A stretch of 57,500 nucleotides of DNA from Prasinococcaceae sp. CCMP 1430. Taxonomy: Eukaryota; Prasinodermophyta; Palmophyllophyceae; Prasinococcales; Prasinococcaceae. The stretch is taken from positions 72,510 to 130,009 of the forward strand of contig RQSC01000518.1 in NCBI GenBank assembly GCA_013416795.1. The letters run 5' to 3'. Of this stretch, positions 10,783-19,998 are shown piece by piece. The notes under the pieces are model-generated. The model saw only the letters and a program-made list of their open reading frames with translations. It ran no database searches and was not told the DNA's origin. Each line of letters opens with the position of its first letter. Within the stretch, counting starts at the first letter, position 1. The translations under genes and the position numbers were made by a program.

Positions 10783-11538
10783 ATGCTCGTGCCTCGCCGC
10801 CGCGCCATCAGCATGCCTGGCGTGAGCGAGCTCCGCACAAAGCTGGCAGGCTTTGTCGTAGGCGTTAGCTTCGGACATACGTTGGGCCGGAGCTTTGCCG
10901 GTGCAGGTGCCAACGACGACAGACCAGTCCTGGCCCGCATGTCTTCCGAGGCTGGCAACGCTGAGCTTGCCGAAGAGTGCTTCGCTGCCCCCACTGTCAC
11001 TGACAGTCCAACTGAGCAAGAAGTTGCGAAGAGTGTCAAATGTCAGGCAACCGAGACCGTCGCCCAAGCTGAAGCTGACGACGGCCTCGCGGAGCTCGCC
11101 GCTTACCTCGCGGCACGTGCCCTCTTGCTTGCGATTGCGGACGTCGGTTGTGCACCGGCCAGCGCGCAGCCTGATCCACAAGCCTTCTCAACGACGGACA
11201 CCGGGAAGGACGAGTCCGAGGGCGACGTAAAGGACTCGCAGGAGGGCGAGGGCGCGGGTGACAGCCAGGGTGGCAGCTGCGCAGGCTGGCAAGAGACACG
11301 CGCCGCCCTTACGAGCACTGTCGGCGAGGTTGCTGCGAGAGTCCGCGCATGCGGCACACACGCGCTCAGATGGGTTGTACGCGAACTCGTTCGTCTGAAC
11401 CTCGTGGAAGCGATTGCTGTCGTGCTCGCCGCTCTCCCACCTTCGCTCGTGATCGCGTCAGGCCTGTTCACAGACTTGACAAGGGCAACGCGGAACCGGC
11501 CGATGACCACGCAGCTGCTGGCGATCATCCGCATTTAG
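10783..11538 (+). CDS. Unknown protein with glycine-rich N-terminal hydrophobic segment
   Basis: Not recognised. From the ATG at 10783 the frame encodes 251 residues. A second ATG at 10813 is an equally good start. The N-terminus has GFVVGVSFGHTLGRSF, a glycine-zipper-like hydrophobic stretch. The middle is acidic and low-complexity (Glu, Asp, Ser, Gly). The last 50 residues contain a hydrophobic segment AVVLAALPPSLVIASGLF that could be a membrane helix. Composition is more even than in the shadow frames on the other strand, and the frame lies in tandem with the next gene. Function cannot be assigned. Confidence 0.5.
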   Translation: MLVPRRRAISMPGVSELRTKLAGFVVGVSFGHTLGRSFAGAGANDDRPVLARMSSEAGNAELAEECFAAPTVTDSPTEQEVAKSVKCQATETVAQAEADDGLAELAAYLAARALLLAIADVGCAPASAQPDPQAFSTTDTGKDESEGDVKDSQEGEGAGDSQGGSCAGWQETRAALTSTVGEVAARVRACGTHALRWVVRELVRLNLVEAIAVVLAALPPSLVIASGLFTDLTRATRNRPMTTQLLAIIRI

Positions 11539-11718
11539 TTAGCTATTGCGTGCGCGGACGTAAAATCCGGCGCGGGGTGCACAGTCTGAACCAGGGGTGT
11601 TTTTGTTTCAGCCTGTTTCGCACAACTCCGCGTGGAGGCGCCCGCCCCGCAATCAGGAGGGCACAACGCGCGCGCGCGCGGTGGGCGAGGGTGGGGCGCG
11701 GGTGGGGGGCGAGGCAGA

Positions 11719-12921
11719 ATGCAGGCTTCGAAGCAGGCCGCAGAAGCTCGCGCCCACGCGATGACATCGGCGACACGGTGTCAGCGGCGCGCGGCAGCGC
11801 CGCGGGGGCCGGCACAACGCACACGGTGGCGAACAGGCGCGGCGCGCGCCCGCGCCCAGGCGTGCGTGGGAGCGCAAGCGGGCGTTGGCGCGGGCAGGGG
11901 CGAGGACCCGAGCGTGGGTGCGTGCACCGGGGGAGGAGTGGAACCGTGCCCGAGCTCTGTGGGCAAGGCACAGGAGCCCGCAGCTGCGGAGCTCGCGATG
12001 ACGCGCGAGGCACTGGCGGACGGCGGGCACAAGACAGTGCTCACGGCGTATCGCACCTACGTCGATGCGCTGATCGCAGCTGCCGAGGTAGCGCCCAGCG
12101 GTCAGGTGGACTTGAGCTTCACGCCGCCGACGGAGCTCACTTGGGAGGTGCTGCTTACAGCAGGCATGGCAGGCCACCTGGAGGGTGTGCGTGCGGGGTA
12201 CAATGCGTACCTTGATGCAGCGGAGGCCGTGTGCACGGCGATGCATTTGGAGGCCTCAAGCGATGCCAGCAGCAGCACGTACACAGGAGGACCGCCGCCG
12301 GCTGCGGTCGCAGCGGAGATGGACTGCATCGACGAAGCGTGCGCCGCTGCGCTGGGCGCGGCGGGCGACGTGAGTCTCGCCATGCAGCGCACACAGATCA
12401 TGCTCGGTGCGGTGACGGAAGGCTCGCGGGCGCCGCTGTCTGCGCGCTTGCTCGTGTCCCTCGGGAAGAGCCTGCAGAGACACGCGGAAAGCGCGCGCGA
12501 GAATGCGCGCGGAGGTGGCACGGGGTTCGACATCCTCAAGAGTGGCAGGGGCATGGCTGCGGTAATGGGGTGCCTGTGCTGTCAGCCAGGCGCTCAGGGC
12601 GACGCGCTGCGGGCAGAGTTTGCGGCCTTACTGCGCGGCTGGGCTGAAGGGCCGGGCTTTGCTGGTGCGAAGGAATTCGGCGCGATAGAGGTGCTCGAAG
12701 GACTTCTAGACGCGTGTGGCGCCGCGCCACGCTTTGCGGTCGGCACGCGTGTCGTGTGCGAAGCTGGCGAACCGATGACCGGAACAGTCCTCGCGCACTG
12801 GTGGCGCCACCCGCAGTGGGATGCCCAGGACCCCGCAGCCGTATATCAGGTCGAGCTTGAGGGCAACGGCGAGCTTATCTTCGTGCCATTGGACCTCGAC
12901 AAGTGCATCCGGGCGGCGTAA
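11719..12921 (+). CDS. Unknown protein with algal SH3-like C-terminal domain
   Basis: The frame from the first ATG at 11719 encodes 400 residues. A later ATG at 11998 would start just before the first helical part, and the sequence between the two is low-complexity. Residues encoded by about 12000-12720 are helix-rich with no known family. The last 65 residues, from RFAVGTRVVCEAGE through YQVELEGNGELIFVPLD, resemble a small beta-barrel domain I know as common in proteins of haptophytes, pelagophytes and other algae (pattern: FxVGxRVxC, W, YQVxLxxG, I/VxxPxD). Its function is not known to me. The gene is followed by ARL6 in tail-to-tail orientation. Confidence 0.65.
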   Translation: MQASKQAAEARAHAMTSATRCQRRAAAPRGPAQRTRWRTGAARARAQACVGAQAGVGAGRGEDPSVGACTGGGVEPCPSSVGKAQEPAAAELAMTREALADGGHKTVLTAYRTYVDALIAAAEVAPSGQVDLSFTPPTELTWEVLLTAGMAGHLEGVRAGYNAYLDAAEAVCTAMHLEASSDASSSTYTGGPPPAAVAAEMDCIDEACAAALGAAGDVSLAMQRTQIMLGAVTEGSRAPLSARLLVSLGKSLQRHAESARENARGGGTGFDILKSGRGMAAVMGCLCCQPGAQGDALRAEFAALLRGWAEGPGFAGAKEFGAIEVLEGLLDACGAAPRFAVGTRVVCEAGEPMTGTVLAHWWRHPQWDAQDPAAVYQVELEGNGELIFVPLDLDKCIRAA

Positions 12922-13205
12922 GGCCGAAAGTGCCTTCAGCGCAGCGCGCGCGCGCATTTTACGCTAAATTGCGAGGTCTGTGGCGCACGCACGGAGGCAG
13001 GGCTCTGCCGCCCGCTGCACGCTGCATCGCACTTAGGAGCCGCACGAGGATGCGTGCAAAGGGAGTGCGTGAGTACTTGCCACGTGCATTTATGGCGGGA
13101 GCAGGCTCGGGAGGGTTTGAATGGGGATACAGATAGCTGCTCTCTCTCTGCTTGCGCCAACAGGTCTGCTGCGATGGCAGCTGCCGCTACTGCCACGCGA
13201 AGCAG

Positions 13206-14030
13206 CTACTTCTTCTTCAGGAACTCCGATACCCAGTCTATTCCTGCGGACAGCCCCTCGCCGGTCAGCGCGTTCGACGCCACGATCTGCCAGGGTCTGT
13301 CCTTGATCTCGCTCAAGCCGAGAGCTTGCATAGTCTCAACTGCTGACAGCGAAGATGGGAGGTCTTGCTTGTTTGCAAAGAAGAGCACTGGCACGGGGGA
13401 CATCGCCTGGATGAGATCGTCGCGACACGAGTGCGCGCGTCAGCATCGCACCCTCGTGAAACATGCTTTGCTTGCTATCACAAGCGCAAGCGCGGCTGAT
13501 GCGTGTGAGTGACGGAGGCTGCGATGACTGGTCGTACACCTACCTTTGAGCTGAGCATCATCTCGAGCTCGTCCTTGGCGACCGCCATGCGCAGCTTGTC
13601 GGAAGTGTCCACCACGAAGATGACCGCCTGCGCGTCGCGGTAGTAGCGCTCCCACAGGTTGCGATAGCGGCCCGCGCCGGACATGTCGAAGACAGTAAAC
13701 GCGCACCCATTCTGCGCGGACGCGCCAGGCGTGCGCGGCAGCGAGCGGGAACGCGGCGTGAGCGCTTGGTTAGCTCTGGGAGTTTGCATCCCCCGCGCGT
13801 CTGCACGGGCGCCTCTGGTCGAAAGCCCGCGCACGCTTGCGTGCGAATCGCACCTTCTTGAACTCGTCGACAGTGAAGCCAACGGTGGGCACGACCTCGC
13901 TGACCTCCGCCCTCTTCGGCTTCAGTTTGTTGATTATTGTGGACTTGCCACTGTTGTCCAGGCCGACGACCAGCACGTTCACCTTCTTCGCGCCGCTGAA
14001 CGCCCCGAAGAGGCGCTTCCAGAAGCCCAT
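13206..14030 (-). CDS. ARL6: ARL6/BBS3, Arf-like small GTPase of the BBSome, three exons
   Basis: ARL6 recruits the BBSome coat that moves membrane proteins in and out of cilia. Exons are 14030-13854, 13711-13544 and 13406-13206, giving 181 residues (usual about 186). Exon 1 has the P-loop GLDNSGKS followed by TIINKLKP and VVPTVGF (switch I). Exon 2 has [15 protein letters not shown] (switch II), the stretch that separates ARL6 from other Arf proteins. Exon 3 has FFANKQDL (NKxD) and ASNALTGEG. The protein starts MGFWKRLF with Gly2. Donors are GTGCGA and GTAGGT. The gene indicates that the organism can build cilia. Confidence 0.92.
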
Positions 14031-14700
14031 GGCACGCGCGACGCCGCTCGACGCGCGAGGGCGCGCGCGCGCCACGGCCGCCTCCCCGGACTCGCACCGA
14101 TCCCTCGGCCACCCAGTAGACGAGGCCGGGCCCCTCCCACTACGCTGCGCACCGCGCGCGCTGTGCCCTCGCCCCTCTCACCCTCAAGCGGCCCCCCTTC
14201 CCCGCGGCGCAGCTCGCCGGGCGCGAACACCGCGGGGGCGGTCCGGGGGCGCGGCCCCGAACCCGACCGCGCCCCGAATTTCGTCACCGCCCCGCACGTC
14301 GCGAACATACAAATGTTACTTGGTGGGCACGGCGATGTCAGAATTCGTCCGTGTTCCCCGTGCTTTTTCTTCTTCTGCGTCATCCCCCGCTCCAGCGGTT
14401 CCCCCAGCCAGCAAGCACCGCCCCCCGGTCCCACCCCGCGGCGTCAAGCAGCCCCGTCAGCCTCGGCTCGCCAGCCCCGTTTCCGTTGTTGGTTTGGTGC
14501 GGGGGGGAAAGGTCTCGGTCGAGGCGCCCGCCCGCTTTCGTTTTGATGTGATGGCTGGCAAAAGTTTTAGTTTTTGCACCGCGGCTGAGCCGACGCCCCC
14601 CCCCAACGGGCAGGAATACAGTATGTTGCGGCGGGAGCTCCCGCTCCGCCCGGATGGTGCTGTGCGAGTTTGGTGCCCATCCGCTGCGCCACTGTGGGGC
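14031..14700. promoter_or_regulatory. Head-to-head promoter region, ARL6 and epimerase
   Basis: These 670 bases separate two divergent starts. They are GC-rich, with a less GC-rich patch at about 14300-14375. The epimerase frame is open upstream through this region to 13837, but the sequence overlaps the ARL6 coding exon on the other strand and lacks homology, so it is treated as non-coding. Confidence 0.35.
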
Positions 14701-16071
14701 ATGGGGGCGGCGACGGCGGTGACCGTGCAGGGAGCCGCTGCGGCCTCTGCTGGCAGGGGTGGTGGCGGCGGCGGCGGGTACCGCCGAAGAGTGGGCGGTG
14801 CTCGGAGCGCTTGCCACACGCACCGCGCGTGCGCGCGGGCGGAAGCGGCGCTTGAGGCACTCGCGGCGGCGGCGGCGGCGGCGGCCGGCGGGCGCGGCCT
14901 GCACGTCGCACGCATCGCATGGGCGCCCCTACGCGCCCCCCTTCTCGCGCCGTTCAGCATCGCGTCGACCACGCTCTGCAACCTGGACAACGTTGCGGTG
15001 CGCGTCGAGCTGAGCGATGGTAGTGTGGGTCACGGGGAGTGTGCGTGCCTGCCGCCGGTGACCACCGAGGACGCCGCGCGCGCGGCGAGCGGCGCTGAGG
15101 CTGCGGCCGCAGCGCTAGCTGGCTGCAGCGTCGCGAACTGGCAGGAGCTGTCGCGCCGGCTGGCTACTGTGCTACCCTCGCATAATTTTGCCTCGACGCG
15201 CGCCGGCGTCGAGGTTGCGCTCCTTGATGCTCTTGCGCACGCAGCGCGCACACCACTGCACGCGGCGTTTGGGGGGCGCGAGCCACGGCTGCGCACAGAC
15301 ATCACCGTGCCAATCTGCGTGCCATCTGAGGCCGAAGCGCTCGCGAGGGCGTACGCGGCGCGTGGATTCGACACACTGAAAACAAAGACAGGCGGCGCGG
15401 ACGGCGGCGGAGACGAGGCTGCGGACGCTACAGGCGGCGTGCGTGCCGACGTCGAGCGCATGCTCGCCATAGTGAGGGGCGCACCCGACGCACGGCTGGT
15501 CGTCGATGCGAATTGTGGCTACAGCGGTCGTCAAACGGAGGAGTTCCTGGCGAGCCTGGACGCCGAAGGAATCGTGCTTGAAGTGCTCGAGCAGCCCACA
15601 GCACGAGACGACTGGGATGCTCTTGCCGCCGCGCGCCTATCCTGTGAGCGTCGGGGTATCAAGCTCGCCGTGGATGAGCAGGTGCGGGACTACGAGGACG
15701 CGCGGCGAGTCATCGAGGGCCGTCTCGCTGACGTGATAAACATCAAGCTCGCGAAAAGTGGCGTCGGTGAGGCGATGCGTATCGCTGAGCTTGCGAAGAG
15801 GAAAAAGGTGGGACTCATGCTCGGGGGCATGGTTGAAACCCGCCTCCAAATGGGCTTCGGTGCCTGTTTGGCTTCAGGGCTGGGGGGCTTTGACTGGGTC
15901 GATCTGGACACGCCGCTCCTGCTTGCGCAAGACCCCATTGCGCCGGGAGGCATCGCCCCGCCTACGAACGCATTGTATGACCTGACGCAGTATGACGGGC
16001 ATGGACATGGCATGGTCCCGCTCGCCTTCGGCGGCGTGCCCGCCATTGGGCGCGCGGGGCGAGCCAGCTAG
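14701..16071 (+). CDS. Enolase-superfamily dipeptide epimerase-like enzyme
   Basis: The frame encodes 456 residues from the ATG at 14701. An ATG at 14623 is the alternative. It matches the mandelate racemase/muconate lactonising group, closest to L-Ala-D/L-Glu (dipeptide) epimerases. Visible active-site parts are the KTK motif (Lys 227, Lys 229), metal ligands Asp 269 in VDANCGY, Glu 297 in LEQP and Asp 325 in VDEQ, the second catalytic Lys 349 in NIKLAKSG, and the DLD motif (401-403) typical of dipeptide epimerases. About 65 N-terminal residues are low-complexity with a poly-Ala run and could be a targeting peptide. The substrate is inferred from the DxD motif only. The gene converges on mTERF with 45 bases between stops. 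Confidence 0.82.
   Translation: MGAATAVTVQGAAAASAGRGGGGGGGYRRRVGGARSACHTHRACARAEAALEALAAAAAAAAGGRGLHVARIAWAPLRAPLLAPFSIASTTLCNLDNVAVRVELSDGSVGHGECACLPPVTTEDAARAASGAEAAAAALAGCSVANWQELSRRLATVLPSHNFASTRAGVEVALLDALAHAARTPLHAAFGGREPRLRTDITVPICVPSEAEALARAYAARGFDTLKTKTGGADGGGDEAADATGGVRADVERMLAIVRGAPDARLVVDANCGYSGRQTEEFLASLDAEGIVLEVLEQPTARDDWDALAAARLSCERRGIKLAVDEQVRDYEDARRVIEGRLADVINIKLAKSGVGEAMRIAELAKRKKVGLMLGGMVETRLQMGFGACLASGLGGFDWVDLDTPLLLAQDPIAPGGIAPPTNALYDLTQYDGHGHGMVPLAFGGVPAIGRAGRAS
14862..14886. repeat. GCG trinucleotide repeat encoding poly-alanine
   Basis: An uninterrupted GCG-type run lies in the N-terminal extension of the epimerase frame and encodes consecutive alanines. Confidence 0.7.
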
Positions 16072-16116
16072 GCTTGTACAGTATTATGAATAATTAAAAA
16101 ATGCGAGGGCTCGTCG
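16072..16116. terminator. Shared 45-base tail-to-tail 3' region
   Basis: This short AT-rich spacer lies between the convergent stop codons of the epimerase and mTERF genes. It includes TGTACAG and an ATTAAAAAA-like patch that could serve 3'-end formation on one or both strands. Transcripts must overlap if the 3' UTRs exceed 45 bases. Confidence 0.4.
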
Positions 16117-18316
16117 TCATGCGAGCATCTCGGTCTTGTACTGCCTGTACTCGTCGAGCGATGTCTGCGCGTAGCGCGTGGCGAAGACAGCATCTGTGAC
16201 GGACAGCGCCGTCATCGGGAAGGGATGTTGGCAGCGTCCGAGGGCGCTCATGAAAGAGTGCCTCGGGATGATGCGTCCATTCTGGCGGTCCACACATGGC
16301 ACGCGAGCGCTCGGGTCAGCGCAGGCGTGTGTGTCCGTCGCGCGTCGCTCTCTCCGAGGCGCGTGACTGCCAGCGTGAGTGCGCTTGCGACAAGTGAGGA
16401 ACGCGCGCGGAACGCACCAGGCTCAGGGAGAAGTACGTGGGAAACGAGGCGGCTGTCGCCGCGCTGCCACCAATATCGCCCTCAAGGTACTCATACTTTG
16501 GCCGAAGGTTTCGATTGACGTCGAGCCCGAGAACCTGTGGCAGTCCTGTGACTGTGCGGATGACCATGTCATTGTCCATACCGATCTCACGCAGGAACGC
16601 TGTCTTTGGCTCCATGGAGGACACGCTGTAGCGCAGCACTTGCGGGTGTCGCTCGACCATGTAGCCGACGTCCCCGCGGTCGAGGCCGAGATCCTCGTAG
16701 AACAGCAGGCGCTCGAAGACGCCCTCAGCTTCGATGTTGCGCGTGAGCACTGCGGGGTCGCGTGCGATCACCCTGCCCGTATACGACGAGTCGACGCCGA
16801 TCACCTCGCAAAGGAAGCGCGTCTTCTGTTTGAGGCCCTCCAGTGACTGGCCCATCACGCTGGGCGCCTGCGTGAGCACCTTCGCGAGGTCCTCCTCAGC
16901 CACGCCCGCTCCTTCTTTAAGAAACTCGAGTTTTTTCAGCAGGCGGCCGCGCTTGTACGTCACAGTGGCGGGGAACTTGCAGAGCACGCGCGCAAAGTCC
17001 TCACGGCTGAGCCCGGCCACGTCCTGGAGGAACCTCTGCCGCGCCTCGATCTTCTCGGGCCGACCCTTGACAAAGACCTCATCTCGCGCCTCGGCGAGGC
17101 AGCCGAGATCCCTTGGGCTGAGGCCCAGCGAGGTCAGATACGCTATCATGGGCCGGAACTCCACGTATCCCTCGAGAACGGGAGCTGCCTGCACGATGTC
17201 GTCGAACGCGTCCTCCGACAGCGAGGGGATGATGCCCATTTCCATGAGCGCCCAGTCTTTCTTGAGGCGCCACCGCCCCTGCTGGGACTGCCAGGCGACG
17301 GCGCGCCGCCCCTCCTGGCGCTGCCGCCGAGCTTCACTGCTCTCCCATCGCCGCTCCTCTTCCCGATGCCGCCATGGGTCTGGCTCTCCGCGCGACTGAC
17401 GCGGCGGTGTCACCTGCCCGGGTACCTCCTTGGGTGGCGCCAGCGTTGGGACCGATGCTGAATCCGCTCCGTCCTCTCCACGGGCCATTCGTTTGCTGCT
17501 GCCTCCGCTGCTCTCCGCACGAGGCGCCGCGCCGCCTCCCGTGGCGGCGTCGCCACCCCATGCGGCCAGGATGGCGTCGCGCTCCTCCTCGAGCCCACGC
17601 TGCATAGCCGCGCGCTCGGCCTCGTGCGCATCCTCGGCGCTCGGCTCGAACCGCAGCGGAGGGGCCGTCTTCGCTGTGCTGCTCTCGTCGACTGCGCGCT
17701 GCTCCCAGCGGCTCTGCAAGCCTAGCGCGAGATCACTGAGGTCATCTTCGTCGGACACCTCTTCATCCTCGTCAACGACGAGAATGTGATCGTCGTCGTC
17801 GTAGTCCTCGTTGCCCCAGTCGTCCTCATCCTCGTCGGCGACTGGCGCGAGTGACGACCGGCGCGACATGAAAGCGAGCGCGGCTGCGTCGCCGTCGAGT
17901 TCCTCGTCGTCCTCCCACTCGCCCCATGCCGCGGCGGCAGCCGCGCGGCGAGACGGCTGCTTCGCACCCCTACCCCGCCCGGCACCCATCCGGCCTTGGT
18001 CACCTTTCGTGGGCCCGCCATCCGCGCCGGTGTTGCTCGGCTGGGGCTCGGCGCTCTTGCGCTCGGCCTCAGCAGACTCGATGCCGTCGAGGGCGCTCAA
18101 AAGCGAATCCCAGCCACCATCTTGTGACTCGTCTGCGGCGCCTGCCGCCGTCAAGCGCAGCCTTCGCACTCGCCCCGACGGAGCTGGCGGTGGCCGCCAC
18201 CTGCCAAGCAAATGCAGAGGCCTCTGTTCCGCGCGTGGAACGGCATGCCCTGACCACCGCCTGCCCCCGCCGCGAGCGCGTCCCACCACCGCGCTCGCGG
18301 CCGCAGCGCATCCCAT
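16117..18316 (-). CDS. mTERF-domain protein, probably organellar, two exons
   Basis: mTERF proteins are helical-repeat nucleic-acid binders of mitochondria and plastids, involved in transcription or ribosome assembly. Exon 1 is 18316-16418 and exon 2 is 16281-16117 (intron of 136 bases, donor GTGCGT), giving 687 residues. The join restores FSLSLNGRIIPRHSF, the family's C-terminal FSxSLxxRIxPRH signature. mTERF repeats occupy roughly residues 380-640, with repeated FLxxxxGxxxxxxxxVLxxxPxVL patterns. The N-terminus is Ala/Arg-rich and fits a transit peptide. A very acidic stretch follows (about residues 130-195). Plastid versus mitochondrial location cannot be told. Confidence 0.88.
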
Positions 18317-18890
18317 GGCTTGCTGGTCGCAGCGTGCCTATGCGTCCTCCCCGGCCTGCAACCTCCCCCACCTTCCCAGCCGGCCACCCACCCGCCCACC
18401 TCAGCCCCTACCCCTCACCCTACCCCACCTTCACACCCTCCCGCCTCAGTCTGCCCCCGCCCCCTGGCGGGCACTGCGTGCGTCTATGCCCTCCGTGTTC
18501 GGCGCTCTCTCTCTTCTTCACCTCGACCTCTCGCCGCTCGGCGCAGCCGTGGCTGCACTATGCCGCTTCGCGTGGCGTACGGTCTACCCCCCCCTGTGCG
18601 GGCTCGCACAGAGGGGCTGCGCTGCACCCCGCCGTGCCGCGCGACGGCGCGCGCGCTCTGCCTCGCCCAGCGGCGCGCGTCGCTCAAGACGCCAGCCTGC
18701 GCCAGCTGCCGTCGTACAATTCGGTGAGGCCGTACTCGCCACGCGCAGTGGGAGGGCCGGGCGCGGCGGTCGCGTCTGCGGTGCCCAGGGCTCGCCACGC
18801 GCGCGCCGCGGCCTCAGGGCCTTTCAGGGTTTACGTGAGATAGGGTTTTTGGGTTACGTAGGGTTTATTTATGATCATGGCCGCGGGCGC
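18317..18890. promoter_or_regulatory. mTERF upstream region with telomere-like motifs
   Basis: This gap of 574 bases has C-rich low complexity at 18350-18480. Three AGGGTTT motifs lie at 18826-18832, 18842-18848 and 18860-18866, immediately downstream of the ELP5-like stop. Read on the minus strand they are AAACCCT, the plant telo-box core, and they lie about 510-550 bases upstream of the mTERF start. Confidence 0.5.
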
Positions 18891-19829
18891 TCAGACGAGC
18901 GCGACGGTGTCGCTCTCGTCGGCGAGCTCCTCGTGCTCCTCGTCGAGGAATCCGTCAGAGGCGAGGTAGGCGGCGTCCTCATCGCCGTCGTCATCGTCTA
19001 CATCTGCCTCTCCGCCGACCCCAAAGCCGACACGTAGCGCTCGTAGCCTCCTGTCGAGCGGGTCGTCGTACATGCCCGCCTCGGCGTCGGCGAGCCGCTG
19101 GTGCTCATAGGAAAGCGCAGCGGCGGCGCGCGCCGCGCGCTCGGCAGTGCTCATGCCCTCCATGAGTGAGCCGCCAGATAATCGAGTGCCCTGCTCGCCC
19201 GAAACCGCCCTATCACGTGCGCTCCCTACCCCTCCAAGCATGCGCGTGCGCACGCGCACAGCCCCCTTGGTGCGCAGCACGACATCGCATTTGCCACTGG
19301 CGGGATCCTCCTCGACGCTCAGCACGGCGGATGCCGCGCGCTCCATGGTCGCGGCCTCGGCAGGCGAGAGCAGCGCTCGGTCCATGGCACCGACCACCGT
19401 TGCGCCCCTTCCGGCAGCAGCTGTGCAGGCGGCGGCGGCAGGCCCTGCCCCTCCGAACGCGATGCAAAGCGCGCCGAGTGAGCCAACAAGGGCGACATCG
19501 CCGGCGCCAAGAGCATCGAGCGTGGCGCTGACGGTTTCTGCTGGGTCTGCAGGTGTGCGAATATCAGGCAGCCCGAAAGCGACGCGCAGCACCGCCGCTG
19601 GTGCAGCACCCGTGCACACTGCAAGGGGCGGTAAGCCGCTGCTGCTGTCGCTGCACACTCCACTGCCTTTGTGGTCGCCGCCACCGCCATTGCCATCCAC
19701 ACAGCTGCCGCGCCACACGCCCAGTGTGTGCAGTGCGTCGGCCGCCGCTCTGGATGCGGCCACGCCGCCGCGCGGTGCGACAATCATGAAGCCGCCGCTG
19801 CCATCGCTGCGTCCCTCCACCGCGGCCAT
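18891..19829 (-). CDS. Elongator subunit 5 (ELP5)-like protein
   Basis: The single-exon frame encodes 312 residues. Elongator modifies wobble uridines in tRNA, and ELP5 belongs to its ELP4-5-6 RecA-like ring. The clues are a RecA-like pattern of short hydrophobic strands (for example DVALVGSLGALCIAF), a strand pair AVLSVEEDPASGKCDVVLR, the helix STAERAARAAAALSYEHQ, which resembles the ELP5 segment (S)ExERxxRxxVxLPxEHQ, and a strongly acidic C-terminal tail (DDDDGDEDAAY). Similarity is weak, so another RecA-like or unknown protein remains possible. A TTTAGGGTTT motif lies 145 bases upstream of the start. Confidence 0.5.
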   Translation of the reverse strand: MAAVEGRSDGSGGFMIVAPRGGVAASRAAADALHTLGVWRGSCVDGNGGGGDHKGSGVCSDSSSGLPPLAVCTGAAPAAVLRVAFGLPDIRTPADPAETVSATLDALGAGDVALVGSLGALCIAFGGAGPAAAACTAAAGRGATVVGAMDRALLSPAEAATMERAASAVLSVEEDPASGKCDVVLRTKGAVRVRTRMLGGVGSARDRAVSGEQGTRLSGGSLMEGMSTAERAARAAAALSYEHQRLADAEAGMYDDPLDRRLRALRVGFGVGGEADVDDDDGDEDAAYLASDGFLDEEHEELADESDTVALV

Positions 19830-19973
19830 CGTTGGGCACGCACCTTGTGCGCCTGCGCAGCTGCGGCGCTGCGTGTTTGGCGCTGCGCTGCTCGCGCCCC
19901 CTGTGGCTAGGACGAGTGCGCCGTGCCCTTGTGGCGCGCGTTCGCGTGCAAAAAAAGGGGGTTTTGGTTTATG

Positions 19974-19983
19974 TTTAGGGTTT
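19974..19983. promoter_or_regulatory. Telomere-like motif upstream of the ELP5-like gene
   Basis: The 10-base TTTAGGGTTT lies between the DDX51-like stop (19999) and the ELP5-like start (19829). On the coding strand of the ELP5-like gene it reads AAACCCTAAA, the orientation of the plant telo-box. Confidence 0.5.
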
Positions 19984-19998
19984 CGATCCTATGCCACC

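Noticed and set aside
13837-14700. Extension of the epimerase frame upstream to 13837
   Set aside because: It overlaps the ARL6 exon on the opposite strand and shows no homology. The ATG at 14701 or 14623 is more reasonable.
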